DNA from: Macquaria australasica
Taxonomy: Eukaryota; Chordata; Actinopteri; Centrarchiformes; Percichthyidae
Reading direction: 5' to 3'
DNA: 64,000 bases
NCBI GenBank assembly: GCA_005408345.1
Contig: SEMN01000415.1
Coordinates: forward strand, 400,166-464,165
In this document: one piece after another, positions 13,701 to 28,700 of the stretch
Layout of the letters: each line of letters opens with the position of its first letter
How positions within the stretch are numbered: position 1 is the first letter of the stretch
Position numbers and translations under genes: made by a program
The notes under the pieces: model-generated
Databases searched by the model: none
What the model was told of the DNA's origin: nothing
Seen by the model: the letters and a program-made list of their open reading frames with translations, nothing else

Positions 13701-16700
13701 TAGCATGGGGACGGTCTGCTTTCCACTGTGTGGTAATGATGACTGACTCATCTATTGTGTTTTGATTCCTGCAGAGCAGAGCACATGTGCCACTCACATC
13801 ATTAAATAAGCGCCTCTATCCTCTGGCCGGTACTACCCCCCACCGCCCGACTTTTCCTCCCTGCATGTTACCTTCTTCCTCTGACTATCCTCTTGACCTC
13901 CTATAGATTACCCACATCATCCTCTTCCTCTACTTCCCAGCATCTGAAACCCCCTCACTGTGTGTCTCCGGTGGTTTTCCTAGACTGTTAAGTGGTCTGT
14001 GTGATGGCTGCATTTGCTGGCTTCCCACTTGCATGTAGCTTCTGAGGACCCCCCCCCCACAGTATCCCGCCCACATACTATCCCGCCCCCTTGATCAGCC
14101 TAGAAACTGCTATCCGGGAGCAAGGCTAGCTGCAACGGCACATCTTTGCCCTCCCCCACTCACATTACAGAGTGCTTATGCAGATAACTGCTTGAGAGAT
14201 TAAACTCTCTGGAGAATACCCACATCTGGTGCCACTGCCCTCACTATAACGGCCACATATACACGACCAAGAGACACAGCCACACCCTCCTCTTTGGCAC
14301 AGCTGGTGATCAGCTGAGGCTCCATCAAAGGGAAAGTGGCAGATGCTTCAAGCACAACCATTTCAACTAACAAAAGATTTGGTTACCATGAGGAAAACAG
14401 TACATATTGAAAGAGAGCTTACTGAGTTGCACAAGATAAAAAAGGTGACAAATGATGAGCAGGAAAGGGTTTGATTATGCTGGTGTGTGTATTAACGACT
14501 GATGACCAGATTGAGACTGACTATCAGCCTATAACTTAACTGCAGCGATGTAGTTCAGGATGACCAAGTGCATATTAAGTCATGTCTCTCTCCCAAGACA
14601 TGGGCAGTACAGTCTTTTTATCTGGGTTCAATTATACGTGTTGGGGAACTCCTGAAAACAGGACTTTCCCCACAGATACTGATTCAGTTTTAAATTTCAC
14701 ATTTAAAATGTTCTTCTTTTGAGGAGCCTAAAAAAGATGATGCATGTTATCATCATAAAACTTACATCTTTGCAGGCTGCGATCTGGTTGATGTACTCTC
14801 CATCTGTGAAGATGATGTTCTGTCCGTCTGAATGTTGACCTGCAAAGAGAAGCAAAGTGACAGTCAATATAACCAGTACTGTGTTAGTTGGAATTTTGAT
14901 GACTTGACTCCCATGAGGTGTTTTTCAAACAAGCCAAATAAAAAGTGTTTTCTTAGCACCTGGCATGGTGACAGTCCCCTCATGCTCCAGAGTCTCAGGG
15001 TTGATCTTGATGGCCGACATAGTGTGGTTACTTGTGTCCCGATATAACAAGTACCCCTGAAGACAAACACAAACACCGCTGCTGATCTACAACTAATTAG
15101 AACTATCCCTAACTTAAGCAGCTTACTTATTGTATTGCTGATAATAATAGCGATGGCACTTTATTTAAACAATTTCTTCCCGATCACATTCCTTAAGAAC
15201 AACACATCAACAGTTTTAAAAACATCCAACATATAGCTGTTAAGACTCATGGGTCCAACACCAAACTAAGCATTGGCTACAAATTATCAACATCAGTTAA
15301 GTCACATGGTTTAAATGACCTGACCTTTTTACGAACTCAATGCCTTTTCAAAGCCACCTCACTGAAATGTATGCGAGGAGCATCCTGATGAAAGCTCCAC
15401 TACCTACCTGAGCAAAGCCCAGCCATGATCTCTTCTCCTTTCGATTCCTGGTACGAGACGTGGAGTTGTACACATGGCCCTGTTGACACATGAGCAGACA
15501 ACCACGAACATTGACAAACCTTAATTTAATGTTCAATGATGGAAAATCAGCAGACAACTACAAACACTGGCATTTAATGCTGGCAGAAACACACACAAAT
15601 AGTTTATCAACCTTTTAAGCAAGAGAGTATTCTGTTTTAAAGCAGAATTATGGCTGTGTACTAGCATGGATCTCTGCTGCTAGCTGCCTATCACCACCTG
15701 GGAAATACTCTGTATGGTGCCTTTATGTTTAAACTTGATTTCATCACATGATCCTGTGTATAAAAGTCAATTGAGGGTTAAACACAATGTCTCACCTGGG
15801 TAGATAAATAGCTACTCCTGCTTTCTAGAGCTATTGCTAGCACATGCACCTCTTTTTTGCACACGAGACACAGGCATACAACCCAGTTGCCAGTTTATTA
15901 GGTACACCTAGCTAAAACTAATGCAGTCTAATACAACAGTCCTGCAATAAACCCTGAAAGTTATAATGTTCAGTTTTTGTTGAAATTGTTTTAGAGAAGT
16001 ACTGATTCAACGCCATGGTTATTTTGGAGGATGTAGTTTGTGGTGCTGTTGAACTGTATGTTTCTGGTATTTAGCCTATCCTCATTGATATAAATAGGTT
16101 GGACAAAATAATAGAAACACCTGTCAGTATAACGCAATACAGTTTAAAGGCACCACAAACTCCATCCTTCAAAATGATGGCTTGTTCATCAGATTCAACA
16201 CCTCTCTAAAACAGTTTCAACAAAAACTGAACATTATAACCTTCATGAAGGGAGGATTTAGTGCAGGACTCTTGTATTAAACTGCATTTTTTTTGGCTCG
16301 TCGTACTTTATAAACTGGCAACTGAGAGTATACATAGTTGCTGTCCTGTGAAAACCATGTATCTCCAAAATGTAAGCTTTTCTTGAGCCAAGAAAAACAG
16401 CCCTCCTTTAAGCTTTGCGAGAGTGCATTTTTAAATAATCCAGTTTAATGGTTTATTTATCTTAAGAATTAGGAGAATTTTCTCAACCCACAAACGAGCA
16501 CTTAATCGTTCAGTGTATCTGAAAAATTCAAAGTCACCAACTTTGGAGATTTGTGGTTATCATCAGTGACAACGTACAGCTTTGGGTGTTACATACCCTG
16601 ACAGTGCCACTGTATCCAGAGCCCACTTTGTAGAGTCCGTCCTTGCAGAGCAAGTACAGAAAGGAACCATCAGTCTGTAGAAGACAGCGCTCATCCTCGT

Positions 16701-19700
16701 CAATGGCCACCTCTTTCAGGACCCACTTGTTCATCAGGGCCGCGCGTTTGATCCCATTCCCAAACCAATCCTGGATCTGAATCTTTCCCACCAGGACAGC
16801 CTGTACACTCCTCTGTAGCGCGTTCAGTATGGTGGGCACCTGGTGAGATTTAGGAAGACAAGGAGGGTGCTGAAAGACTGCAGGACTGCAAACCTTTAAT
16901 GTGACACAATGGGGTGTGTATTTTCTGAAGTAGACCGTGCACCAGGTGGGAAGTGTCTAATGAGCTTCTGTGTTGCTGATTGAGTCAAAGTTTCATATTA
17001 GTGACTGAGACTGTGGTTACTACATATCTGCATATTAGCCCTCTTCTCATTCTGCCTGAATGCATTTACATGGTAGATATAACACACACTACTGAGCTCA
17101 CTGTTCACACACATACAGCACGTAACCCCACACTTCCCACCAGCCTGCCTGCCATTCTTATCATTCTCAGACCAGTCAATGCCTAAACAATGAGGAACCA
17201 GGGGGAAAAAAACACACAGGCCTAAGTTTGTGGGGGATAAATGTGTGAGGCTAAAAAGTCCCACTGCAGCCCTGGTCAAGGAATTTTATTCGTATGTAGG
17301 TAAACAAACAAAACTACATAAAGTTCATACTATTTAAGTTACTCCCAAGATTTTGCAAGAGCAGTTCTGATATAAAGCAGAAGCAATAACAAAAACTGAG
17401 AGGAAGACACAGAAAGAGAAGACAAGCTAGAGATCGAAGCAAACAGAGGACTAGAAAAGGGCTAATTGGTGTAAGAATGCAGACAGGGTAACGCAATCAA
17501 ACAGGAGAATCAGAGCGGCTTGACATTTTCCAAAACTCAATTTGTGCTGTCCAGACGCTGCCCTGAGTCTCTGTGCTCAAAAGGAAATGCATGGAGGATC
17601 CAGGGGTTACTTTATCCTTCACAAATTCACTTTGGTGATCTAAAGCACTTCTACTAATCTGAAGGAAAAACCTGAAAGGATCACTGAGAAGTACTACTTT
17701 ACTGGTGGAGGTGGTTCAGAAAACATAATTCAAATTCAACTGAGTAGGTAAAACAATGTCATTCCAGCTTGTGGTTCTCCGGATACAAGCATCAGCAAAG
17801 TATAGATGAAGAACACAGACAATTGTGCAGTCGAATTGCCAAATGCAGTCTTAACTTATTTAAATTGGTTAATTACCTGTATCGTCTGGCAGGCATGGCT
17901 GCCGTTGTTGGTGAGGATGGCCGAGACGGCCTGCAGGATTTTGCCAGTGTCTCCCCAGGCCACCACCAGACTGAAGAGGCAGGCGCAGGACAGAGCAGTG
18001 ATGGCCTGTCCTGTCGGGTCATTGGGCCCTGTGCTCCGGACCGTGGTCTCCAACAACAACTGGAAAAGAGACTCTGAGGAAGCATACAAGTGGTGGGCAG
18101 GTTAGACATTTGTGAAAAGAGAAAATGAACAAATTGCAATGTACCGCAGTCCAATACAACACAGCAACTATCTACAGCCTCAATATGCTCATTAGGTTGC
18201 AGCAACATATCTCTGACAGGGTCAATGAAACTGAAAATTTAAAGCTTCACACACAAGATTTGTTGCAGGGATATTGCATTGGATTTCATTAGATTGTACA
18301 CACGGACCTAATAAGCTCTCATGTATGCACATTTTCAGCCTTACCTAGCACATCAGGAGGCTCAGTCTGAAAGCCCTCAGGCTGTTGTCCCTGCAGCATG
18401 TCCAACAAGGCCTGCAGGCTACGCAGGCAAAGGGAGGGGTGAGAGAACCGAGTCTCTTTTATCAGCTCAAATACCCCACACAGGCCAATGCCAATGATCT
18501 GCACACACACACACACACAGAAAGAAGCACATTTCTATGAGCTAATGACCATGCTGTCATACCACAGCCCAAGTCTAGCTTGACTAGCCATGATACCACT
18601 TTACACAGCAAATGAAGATGAAACATACAGACACTACGCATAGATGTAGTTTTAAAAAACAATCACCATTTCCTGTCAACTCTTCAGGTTTACATGTAAT
18701 TGCCTTGTTAATATTAATATTTAAGAAATCTCTTTCTTTTAAAAAGTATTCTGAATGAAACCAAATTAATAAACAAGCATGGAGTGGTTGTTTTCTTTTA
18801 ATATCGTCATTCTAAACAACCTACATTTAGCTGGGGGCCCACACTAAGTACAGTTACTACTGCCGACTTCAACATCCACTATTTACATTTTGAATAATGA
18901 CAGACCCGCTTGAGTGCAGGCTAAGGAGTTTGGCCTAGAAAAGGATGTTGTTCTCTCTCTCTCTCAGTATGGCTTGTTAGTGAAATAAATAATACTTTAA
19001 TGTTCCTTCCTATCTCAGTGAAGAACTTCTTTTGTAACAGCGAAATGAAAGCTTAGCATCAGTGTATAACTAATAAAACAAGTACAGAACAGATAAACAA
19101 TAGATAACATAATGCCAATTGGAAAAGACATGTACAAACGATACACAAAAAACTGAACAGATATAGATTAACAGTTATACAATGGATATTCTAGACCTTT
19201 AAACTTGTTAGATTTATTTAACCGACATAATAACACTTTGTCGAGGCTTACAGGCACTGTCAGTGTTACTTATTTGAAACACACACACACACACACAAAT
19301 ACACGGCAAAGATTCTCAACATATGGCTTGTTAGCAACTGTTATTAACTTGAAATTAAAACTAAATCCATCCAAAATAAAAATTATATCAGCTTCGTATT
19401 TAATTGGTCAGAAAGAGGATAAAAATAGATACAGACTTCCTAGTTTACCATAATAACGACTAACAATTAAATCCATCTAAACCATCTGTGACATCCCAGT
19501 ATTTACCTGCTAACCAATATGTACAGCGAGCAAACAACACTAGTTGATATCCACATACAATTCTCTAAACAGACATGCACATAGCAAACACATATAATTG
19601 TGCTTTCACACTGTAGAAAGGTTTGTCCTGTTGTTGTGAGCTTTTTAAAACAGCAACACAGAGTGCATGAGAGGTAAAGAAAAGTGGGGCATAATCCAGG

Positions 19701-22700
19701 TCATTTGAAGGCATCTCTGTAGCCTAATCCTAAACTACATTGTGTACTGTATGTGTTGAACGTTCAGATCATTTATGGTGCCCCTGCGGCCTCACTTGGA
19801 TGACAAGTGAACAGGTGACTCCTCAGAGACTCCAAAGACAGTGAACAACCTTAACTTTATTCTTTAACTCTGCCATTTATGGTATAGAACTCAAAATAAT
19901 CCTTTGACACATTGCCTCTCAGATGCTTTAGTGTTTAGCATGGCTTGCTAGTTTTCTAATTTTTATGTTATCAAAGAGAACAGCAATAGTTAGCAGGGCA
20001 ATAGGGCAATAGAGCATGCAGTTAAGTCCAGATGATAGTGCATTTTGGTGAGGCAAACTAAGTTAAAACAGTCCACTGTGCTTATAGACAGTGAATTGGA
20101 AAATGATTTAATTTTGTTCCCACGTACAAGCAATAGTTTACATTTAAAATAAAAACAGACAGCCCTGATACGGAGTAAGGAAGATAAACTGGCAGGCACA
20201 CTGAGGAGGAGAGGGAGTTGGGGAAACAGAGCAGAGGTTGTAATCCTCCTAAGGATGGGGGTTTCAAGCCTCTGGTAAAGTGACGCCAATTATCACAACA
20301 ATAAAAAGGATGACCCCTACATACAAGCCCGGGGGGATAGCGGATTGTTGCATCCCTAAGATAAAGAGCACAGTCTGGCTCTCACCTTGATACCAAGCTC
20401 TGCTACCACCACATAAGCAACCAATGCTACCCCCTGCTCATACCTTTGGCAGCTTCACGGCTGGCTCGCGGTACTCTTCCTCCTCCTCACTGTCAGAGTC
20501 GCCGCTCTGCACCGAGCTCCTGGAAGCCAGCGCCAGGGACGCCTCTCTCTGCTGCCAGTCCAGCACACAGTGCCGCACGTTGCAGTAGACGTTGAATGCA
20601 GATGGGTTGCTGTGAAGCTTGATGTCGGGCACGCAGAGGGCTCCATCTAGACTCTCGGCCTGTGGAAACACAGAGAGTGGAGGTGGTCAGCAAAACCTTT
20701 TCTTGGTGACTACAAGTACGATATCATTTGGTGCATCGATAAGTTATTTAGCACACCATATAGTCATTTATAAACAGCAATGTCAATTCTTTATTGTAAT
20801 TGTAAAGAGTTACAGTCGGTTGTGTTTACTCCTGTAGTTCGCTTCCCTTTGTCCACTAAAATAATGAACCTCACTTTAAGCCTTAACATATTTTTAGTGA
20901 AATGTTACTTTTTAAATTGCCTTCAAGACACAATTTAAAAAGCTTTTGTACAAAGCACGGGCTTCTGTTTTTGGTCATGTTTGTCATGTCATGTTTTACA
21001 ATTTAACAGGTTGATCTTAGAAATTGACATGGACAGGAAGTTATAATTCATTTATTTTGGTCTCTCGAGTGTTCATCACTCACGCAGTTGCTTAAGAAAT
21101 CTTAGTGTACATCCACTAATGACACGCCTTATCAAAGCAACTGCCTAATGACCACAATAAAGTGGTGTAATTCCTCATTTGGCTTTACGAGGAAAGTCAC
21201 ATCTGAGAAATCCTCAGAGGCATAGGTTCCCTGAGGGACTCTAGGCAGATGTTAGCTGTTACATTTGACTTGAAGCAAAATTATATAACTACAATAGGTT
21301 GGGAATGAAAAACCTCTGTTAAACACAGTCTTTATCAGTCGGTTCTGTCTTTGTCCTCATGTCTAGTCAGTGACATGAAATGACTCCTCCTTTTGCTTTG
21401 ACTCACTTTTGTACACACTGGGCTTGGCAGGTGTCACTGTAACAAAATGGCTTACCCAACACTTTACATAACCAATGCAGAAAAATTTGAGTTGCACTTG
21501 TTGTGAAAACAGCACTGACATATCATCCATCACCTTTTAAGTTCATATGGCGAACTTGTTAGCTAAGTGTTGCTTATTTACACATCCAGCAGTCACAAAG
21601 AAACACTAGCTTTCATTTGGAGTCATGTTTCTGGCCACCTGGCAAATGCAAGTCATATATTCAGTCTCATTTAGCTCCATTTTTGGTCTCAACCAACTCC
21701 TGAGGGAAATATCGGGCTCTTTAGCAGCTAAATGCTCCACTGTGCTCACCAGCTAGTCGCCAACTGTGTCTGTCTGCCGTTTGGTGCTGAGCAGGTAGTG
21801 TACAGTGAGGTTTTAGAGCATTTTCACTTAAAAACAGCTGCCTGCTGCCACCAAAAACAACCTTATGAGCGTGAACAAATCTGTAAATTTACAGACCAGA
21901 CAGCTAAACAATGAGCCGAAACTCGCTATAAAGCTTTGTAAAGCCGAGCGGAACTGCAAATTCAGGTGATAATTCTCTATAGGTTCATCACTACGAGCGA
22001 TCCCACATACAAAATATCTGTTATAGCCACTTTAATGTTCATTTTGGGGGCTTTAGTTTGTTGTGTTGTTGGATTGGATTGCTTTATACTAATAGGCATT
22101 TTTAATATTGAGTCAACCCTCACTGATATAAATGAGGTCGACAAGCCAAAAGGGAATATTAACAATAAAATCATTTCAGCAAAGCTTAAGCACTTACATC
22201 CAAATAATCATTATGATTAGAGACACTACACTCCACAGAGAAACTTGATAAACTAATTGATAAGCTTTCTCCGTCCCACCAAGCAAAGCATTTTTAACTA
22301 CAGTCCTGAGGCAACCTCTAGAGAATCGTATTGATCGATTGTGCCTCTCATGCAGTGTTGCGCTTTTGGCATCACAATCACAGAGGGTGATGTCATCTAT
22401 TTGGGGAGAGAGGTCATTCATTCTCAGCTCAAACCAGTGGGGAGGATATTAGCTCCCCTCTCATCTAACAGTACTCTCTACTGCTCTCCTGCCTTGCTGC
22501 TAGAGTAGCATTTGTGACAAAGTGACTGTACAGCATTCACAAAGAAGCACATTAACCGGAAAGAGCACTTCAAACGATTTAAAACCTAGAGATGCTGTAA
22601 TAACCCAAACCCATAAAGCAAGGGAGAGAAAATGGGTTTCTTGGGAGATGACAGCAAAACAAAAAGGGAGGAGCAGGGGCCAAAATACTGCACATTTTTG

Positions 22701-25700
22701 GCCCCTACATATGAGGAGGGTCCCGACTCCCTACTAAAATTTGTCTAATGTTCTTATGCTTGCAGTATTTTGGTTTTCTTCATTGTTTGGAAGCAGCTTT
22801 AGAAGCAACCTAAGTTGATAGTTCCTTTTATTTAACCTGATATCCATGAGCTCGAATGTGATATTATTACAATAAGAGGAGTCTTTGTTATGTATTATAA
22901 AAAGGGAGAAGTACTGTTACATCACAAGTAAATAAATGGGTAGCTCTACAACCAAAATCTGAAACACACATTTGGAACCCACTAGCACTCAAAACCTTCC
23001 CTGTCTGCTATACACCCACGTCTTTCCAACTCTACATCTCCAGCTTGTTTGTGATTGATGTTTATGATTAGCGTGAACTGACCTTTTAATACAATCAACA
23101 ATTTCAGATGTTACACTACATCTGATCTACATCTTGCAAACAGAACAGGAAGCAGCTGAAAGATGGTACTCACACTGCAATTGTAAAATTGCATTTGACA
23201 GGTTTCACTAGAGCACGCAGTTCCCAATTTAAAACTGAACACATCATCAGAAGCTTGTCATTAAAAGTGACACCTTCAAGCTATGTCACGATGCACATAA
23301 GCAAAGGCACACACAAATATGCAAAGCCCAATGACCTACTGATGTTTTGTGGTTTCTCCTAACTTTGCAATAGCACCAATCCGTAACGCAAACATGCTGC
23401 TCACCCGATGGTTTCTTTTGTGTTTCTGTCTGCCCTTTGCCGATGATTTAATGGCCATCTAAAAGCTTTGGAGAAGGCTGGTATTGAACCCCTGACCACA
23501 CTTACACAGCTATACATTTCAGATTGCAGGCTTTATGGAAAAATAAGAAAAAAAGAATAAAAGTTGTCTCTTCCAAAGCAGAGGCTCATGCGGAGTGATT
23601 GTTAGTTTGCATCACCATATCATTTGAGTAAATATACAATTTATCAAGAATATTAAAATCATTAAAAGTCATCCAATAATCACTTGTGATGTTTAAGACA
23701 GACCATGCCTGTCTTTACTCAGACTCAGCCTTTGACTACATAAAATTACCCTGCACAGGAGTCGCAACTTGGGAAATGAGTTAAAAATCTTTTGTAATCA
23801 TGCAGCAGACAGAATATTTTTCATCCAGACGGTTAATAGAGTCTTTGAGGATTTCTACAAATACCTTCAGAACAGCGGTAAGGTTTGTTAAATGACCTTC
23901 TGGGTTTTCCAAACACTGCTGCAAATTTATCTTTCAGAGAAACAGATGCTTAGCTCTGTGACTCGAATGTAACGCTAATGCTAATACATGAGGTGTATAC
24001 TGGGGCTACTTAACAATGGCAAATAATTTAGATTCCACAATCAGTACTTTTAAAAGTTATGACTATAATTTATCAATTATTTAAAAAGTGAGATGCTGTA
24101 TGATTTTATTTTACTTGATCGACCCATCTATTTTGCCATCTAACTTTCATTAATACACAACACCATTGATCTCTGTCATATCTATTTCAGTTTACCCAGG
24201 CATAGCTTTTTGTGCACCACAGGTTATGAGTACATCATATTCAATTCAGTCTCCTACAAATTATGTTCATATGCAGCTATTCTGCATTAGCAATTAATGA
24301 CAATACTCAGTTTAAGTACAGGAAGTAGTGTGAGATACTGTATATATAGTACAATAAAAAGTAGGGATACGCAGATCAGTGTGATGGATGAGCATATGAG
24401 TACTTCCTTTCAATGCCGGCATCCCAGGCTCAAATCTCTTCACATACTGGCTGTCACTTTAGACATTTCTATTTTTCAATCATGGCCACAATCTTTTTCT
24501 AACTGGTTTTAGCTGCCTAACCTTGCCAAGTACTAATATTATTGGAATAACCGGCTGAAAAAAGTTGGCAGTTAATGTTTGGAAGATACTACAATATGAA
24601 TATTCAGATACACTAAAGAGAAATGTAATCCTGGTGATATTAAATTTAGAATAGCTGCATATGAATGTCATTTGTAGGAAATACTGTTGATTCTCTTGAT
24701 TATACAGTTTTGTATGTTAAAGACAACATACAGTATGATAAATGTAACGGACACTCGCGTATTTATGTAAACATTTCATTTCTTTCAGTTCAGTTCTTAC
24801 TTAGTAATCCTATGCGGGGCAATTAAAAAGTATACATAGAGTAAAGACACACACACTCTCTACAATCTCCTCCTCCTAAATAAAAAGTTAAAATACATAC
24901 AAGCGTAAAGTGCATAGTTACAGCAAGTGCTACGTGCTAGGCAGTGAGTGGTGGGGATTCCCAGATTCAAAGAAGGGCCCAGAATCATGGTTTCATGCTA
25001 GGATGACAACAGCATGACTGACTATTTTATTAAGTATAGGTACTTGGTATCTGCCAATCCACTTTAGAAAGTATCTCATACGCAGATTGATGTTGAAAAA
25101 AAAAAAGGCAAAGGTACATACAACATACTTAGATTTTTTGGATGTTATTCTATTGAATATATCATTTTGATGCATTACATTGTTATTATAATTTCAGTTT
25201 TTGAAAAAGGCACATCACACATCTGCTCGTACACAAGACATTACATCACCCTCTTCATTAGGATGATAAGCGTTTATGTCTTTTGTTCTGACTCCACTTT
25301 CACATGTTTATAAGCACAGAAGCAGACAAAAGGGAAGAGGCCCTCTCAAACCACACTCTTGTCTGACTATGCCTGTGTGAGAGGCGTAACAGAGCAAGAG
25401 TGAGCAAAACACGTACAAATACAGCCTGACTGCCCGTGTAACTACCCACGTTTTTATGCCTGTCTGCCAGCCAGCATTCCCTGCCGCTCCACTCTCTGTC
25501 TCTATACAGAATATCTTCTGCTGTTCCAGGACATCAACTCACTGAACAAGTCAACCTGAAGAGAACTTAACTCACTAGCCCACTCTACATTGAATTTCCT
25601 GTCTGGAGCAGTTTTGAAGTGAAAGATGACAAAGTAGTAGAGCTTCTGCTACTAATCTCTCTTGCCTTTGCCTGCCAAATTGCTGGAAAGAAATCAAGTT

Positions 25701-28700
25701 AGCTCCAAACACTGACTAACAATACTACAAAGCAACCGTACAGCATGCTACTCTCTCACTCTCAGAGAAAAACAGCAAGGAGATGAGTCAGTATAATATG
25801 AGTGGACTATATTTGTTGTCATAACTTGAGGATCAGCTAGTTAACTTTAATGTTGTCCATGCAAAGTCTACAGCAGAAGCATCCACCGATACTGACTGGG
25901 TTCCCTCTTTGGATGAAGGAGATGGAGGCAGGCAACTGTTGCCGTGGAGATGTGGAACACATTAGGTCGCTCGGCAACAGGCCATCATGCACAAGCCAGA
26001 GCCACTCCCATGTGTCTCACATTCTGCCTATCCACCTCTCCAGCTTCATGTGTGGATGGGCTTCCTGGCACCTGACCAGCCCCACCAAAGAAAATAATGT
26101 TTCTGCCAAACATCTTCAAGATTGCAGAGAATCTAACCTTATTTTTAATCTTATCCTCAATCTGTTAAATTCATTCAGTAGAGCGTCAAACCAGCTGTAA
26201 GGACTGTTCTTATTAATATAAAGAGAAAATGCAAAATACTACATGTAAATATTTAATTAGGTCTATGAAATACTTTAAGTAGTACTGAGAATCTGATGCA
26301 TGACTATGTCCCACTAATAAATATTGCACCTACTTGTGATTTAACACTGCAACAATTAACACTGTGTGGTGTTACGTGTTGAATATTTATCGAGAGGCAT
26401 AAACAATTTGGGTACTTTTATAAATATTGTAATGGTTTAAAAACAGCCATTCTACAGTGTAGCCTTGGCCTTACAACACATCTGAACATATCTATTAATA
26501 ATATCCAAATCTAAACACAGCAATAGTAGCATTCAGGATTCATACAGCTTTTTAAGAGTAAAATTCAAGCACTTCTCAAGCATTTTCAAGGTATTTAAAC
26601 CAAAAACGTCCAGACTATCGAAGCGTTTATCATTACATCTCATATGCCACCATAAATACAATTGCGAAAAATAAAGTTTACAGAATTCCTTCATACCAAC
26701 AGCAATCATCCGAGAGCAGACGGTCAGCAAATAAATATGACGATGGGGTCGTTTCATTTGAAATATTAAAATATTTTTGGTTTACATGAATGATTATGTA
26801 CATGATGAAACACCAGATTATGTTGAAAATAAAACATTTTTCAAGGAGTATATTCAAATTCAAGGATATTCCTAACCTTGAAAACATAAGTTAAAATTAA
26901 GCATTTTCCAAACTTCCAAGACTTTGTACAAACCCTGAGCATAACATAGAAAGACAAGTGTACTATTGTGTAACAATTGGTTATTGGTGTCTTACCTTTG
27001 TTCTTGATTTGACTTTTGACTTGACCTTCTGTCGCCTTTTCAGTTTCTTCTTACTCAGAGCTTTCTTTCCCCTGAAAGTATAGTGATTACTCAGTACTGC
27101 AAAATATACGGTATGCTTAGGAAATGGTTATAGTCAAACACACAGCAGAACGTCAACACATCCTTCTTCAAGCCAGTCATGATGTTGGAAAAACAAATCC
27201 TTTATTCTTTCATTTGTTTAGAATGGCTATTCAAATCTTGATGTCTTTAATGGTAATCTCACTTTCACCTTTGTAGAGCAAGTCTACATCTTATGCAGCT
27301 GGCATAAACATGTCCTTTGAAGCGCAGTACACCCTGCCTAACTGTCAGAGGTGTAGCAGTTGTCTCCAGATTCAGTGTTACTCGTCTTGACAAAGCCCCA
27401 AAACAAGCAGGAGTTTGGTTTTGCAGAAATTCACTTTTGATGCTTTTCAACTCTCTCTGAACTCGTCGTGTGTTTTGCATTGGCTTTTTATGATCAATTT
27501 CACTTACAAATCAGGCTGTCAAAGACAAGGGCTAGGGACCACAAATAGAATAACTACTAAAAACAGAAAGGCAGTGCATGACTTAGTAATAATTACAACT
27601 CACTACTAAATACAGAAAAGCAGTTGATCTGTGCAGTAGGTGTACTGGCACAGCTGGAATTTGAAAAAAATACGTACAGGTTTAGAGTATCCTAATTTTA
27701 TTACCCGAGAGAGCAAATGAATATTGATTTCTAATAGCTTTGTCACCATACAAAGGTCGCTTCAAATTCTTCAACCCTTTGAGCAAACAGTGACAGGCCA
27801 GTTTAGTCTCACTCATCAAAATACCAATATATTGATATATTGATATTGACAATAGTATATAGGTATACATCAACAAATCCATAGTAGTAGTTCTTCCTGC
27901 TCATTATAGACCTATGAATTCAGAAGTTGGTTATGAAAACAGTGGTGCACTGAGAATAACGTAATAAGACTCAACATGCACTGTACATAAGGGGCTGAGA
28001 ATAACAATTCAGTTTGTGAGGGAGGATGCTGCAGTGATCCAGCTACTCAGTCTACAACCTGACTGACTGACAAGAATGACGTAACTGTATTGCCCGCTTA
28101 TGCCAGGAAAACAAATTAGTTCACCCCCCCCCACCCTCCCAAATACGTGTCTAACGTTATAGGGAATTGTGTGCAAAGGGGCAAAATATTGCATTTACTA
28201 TGCGTGTGGTCACCATCAGCTCCGAGTGTCCTGAAAAATAAACCGCTGGTTTGTGTTGAGACGACCTGGGGAAGGGCCGGTGGCTCCTCGGCGTCATTTA
28301 ACGTTAGCTGGATGTCGAAACGGTGACGCCGTTGGGCCTAAATACACACAGCTCCCCAACATCAGGTTGTATTAAAATACGTCGACAACACAAGCAGCGA
28401 CCGTGTAAAAACGTGTAACAAAAAAAAAAAAAAAAATTAAAAAGTACTCCACGAGCAGTGAGTCTGTTTACGTTTAGCCGGGTAACAGCTTTGGCTCAAA
28501 AAACAAACCGACAAGCCGCTGTCGCGACAGTTAGCCAGGTAGCTCGTTTTGGATGTGAGCCGACGGTTCGCTTTTTTTATTTCAGATTTTATTTCAGTGG
28601 CAATTTGTCGCCTCTGAACGAAAACACAACGTCCAGAGCGTTAGCGCGTTAGCCTAGCTGGCTCCGGCACGCTAGGGAAGTCGAAGCTAAAAATGCTACC

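Larger units (their letters stand above)
10248..16839 (-). other. mycbp2: mycbp2 exons 6-14: conserved N-domain and RCC1-like repeats 1-2
   Basis: Exons: 16597-16839, 15408-15479, 14960-15056, 14766-14827, 12702-12840, 12455-12531, 10893-11097, 10604-10768 and 10248-10406 (residues 306-711). Exons 12-14 carry RCC1-type signatures such as SVGHDGSHALLVAEDGSVFF and GKAHTCVLTKSGEVWTFGVN, which fold as beta-propeller blades. At the exon 8/9 junction the fish protein appears about four residues shorter than the human sequence I recall (human has a Cys-His-Thr-Glu stretch there). This is a small length difference at an intron boundary, not a frame error. Confidence 0.94.
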
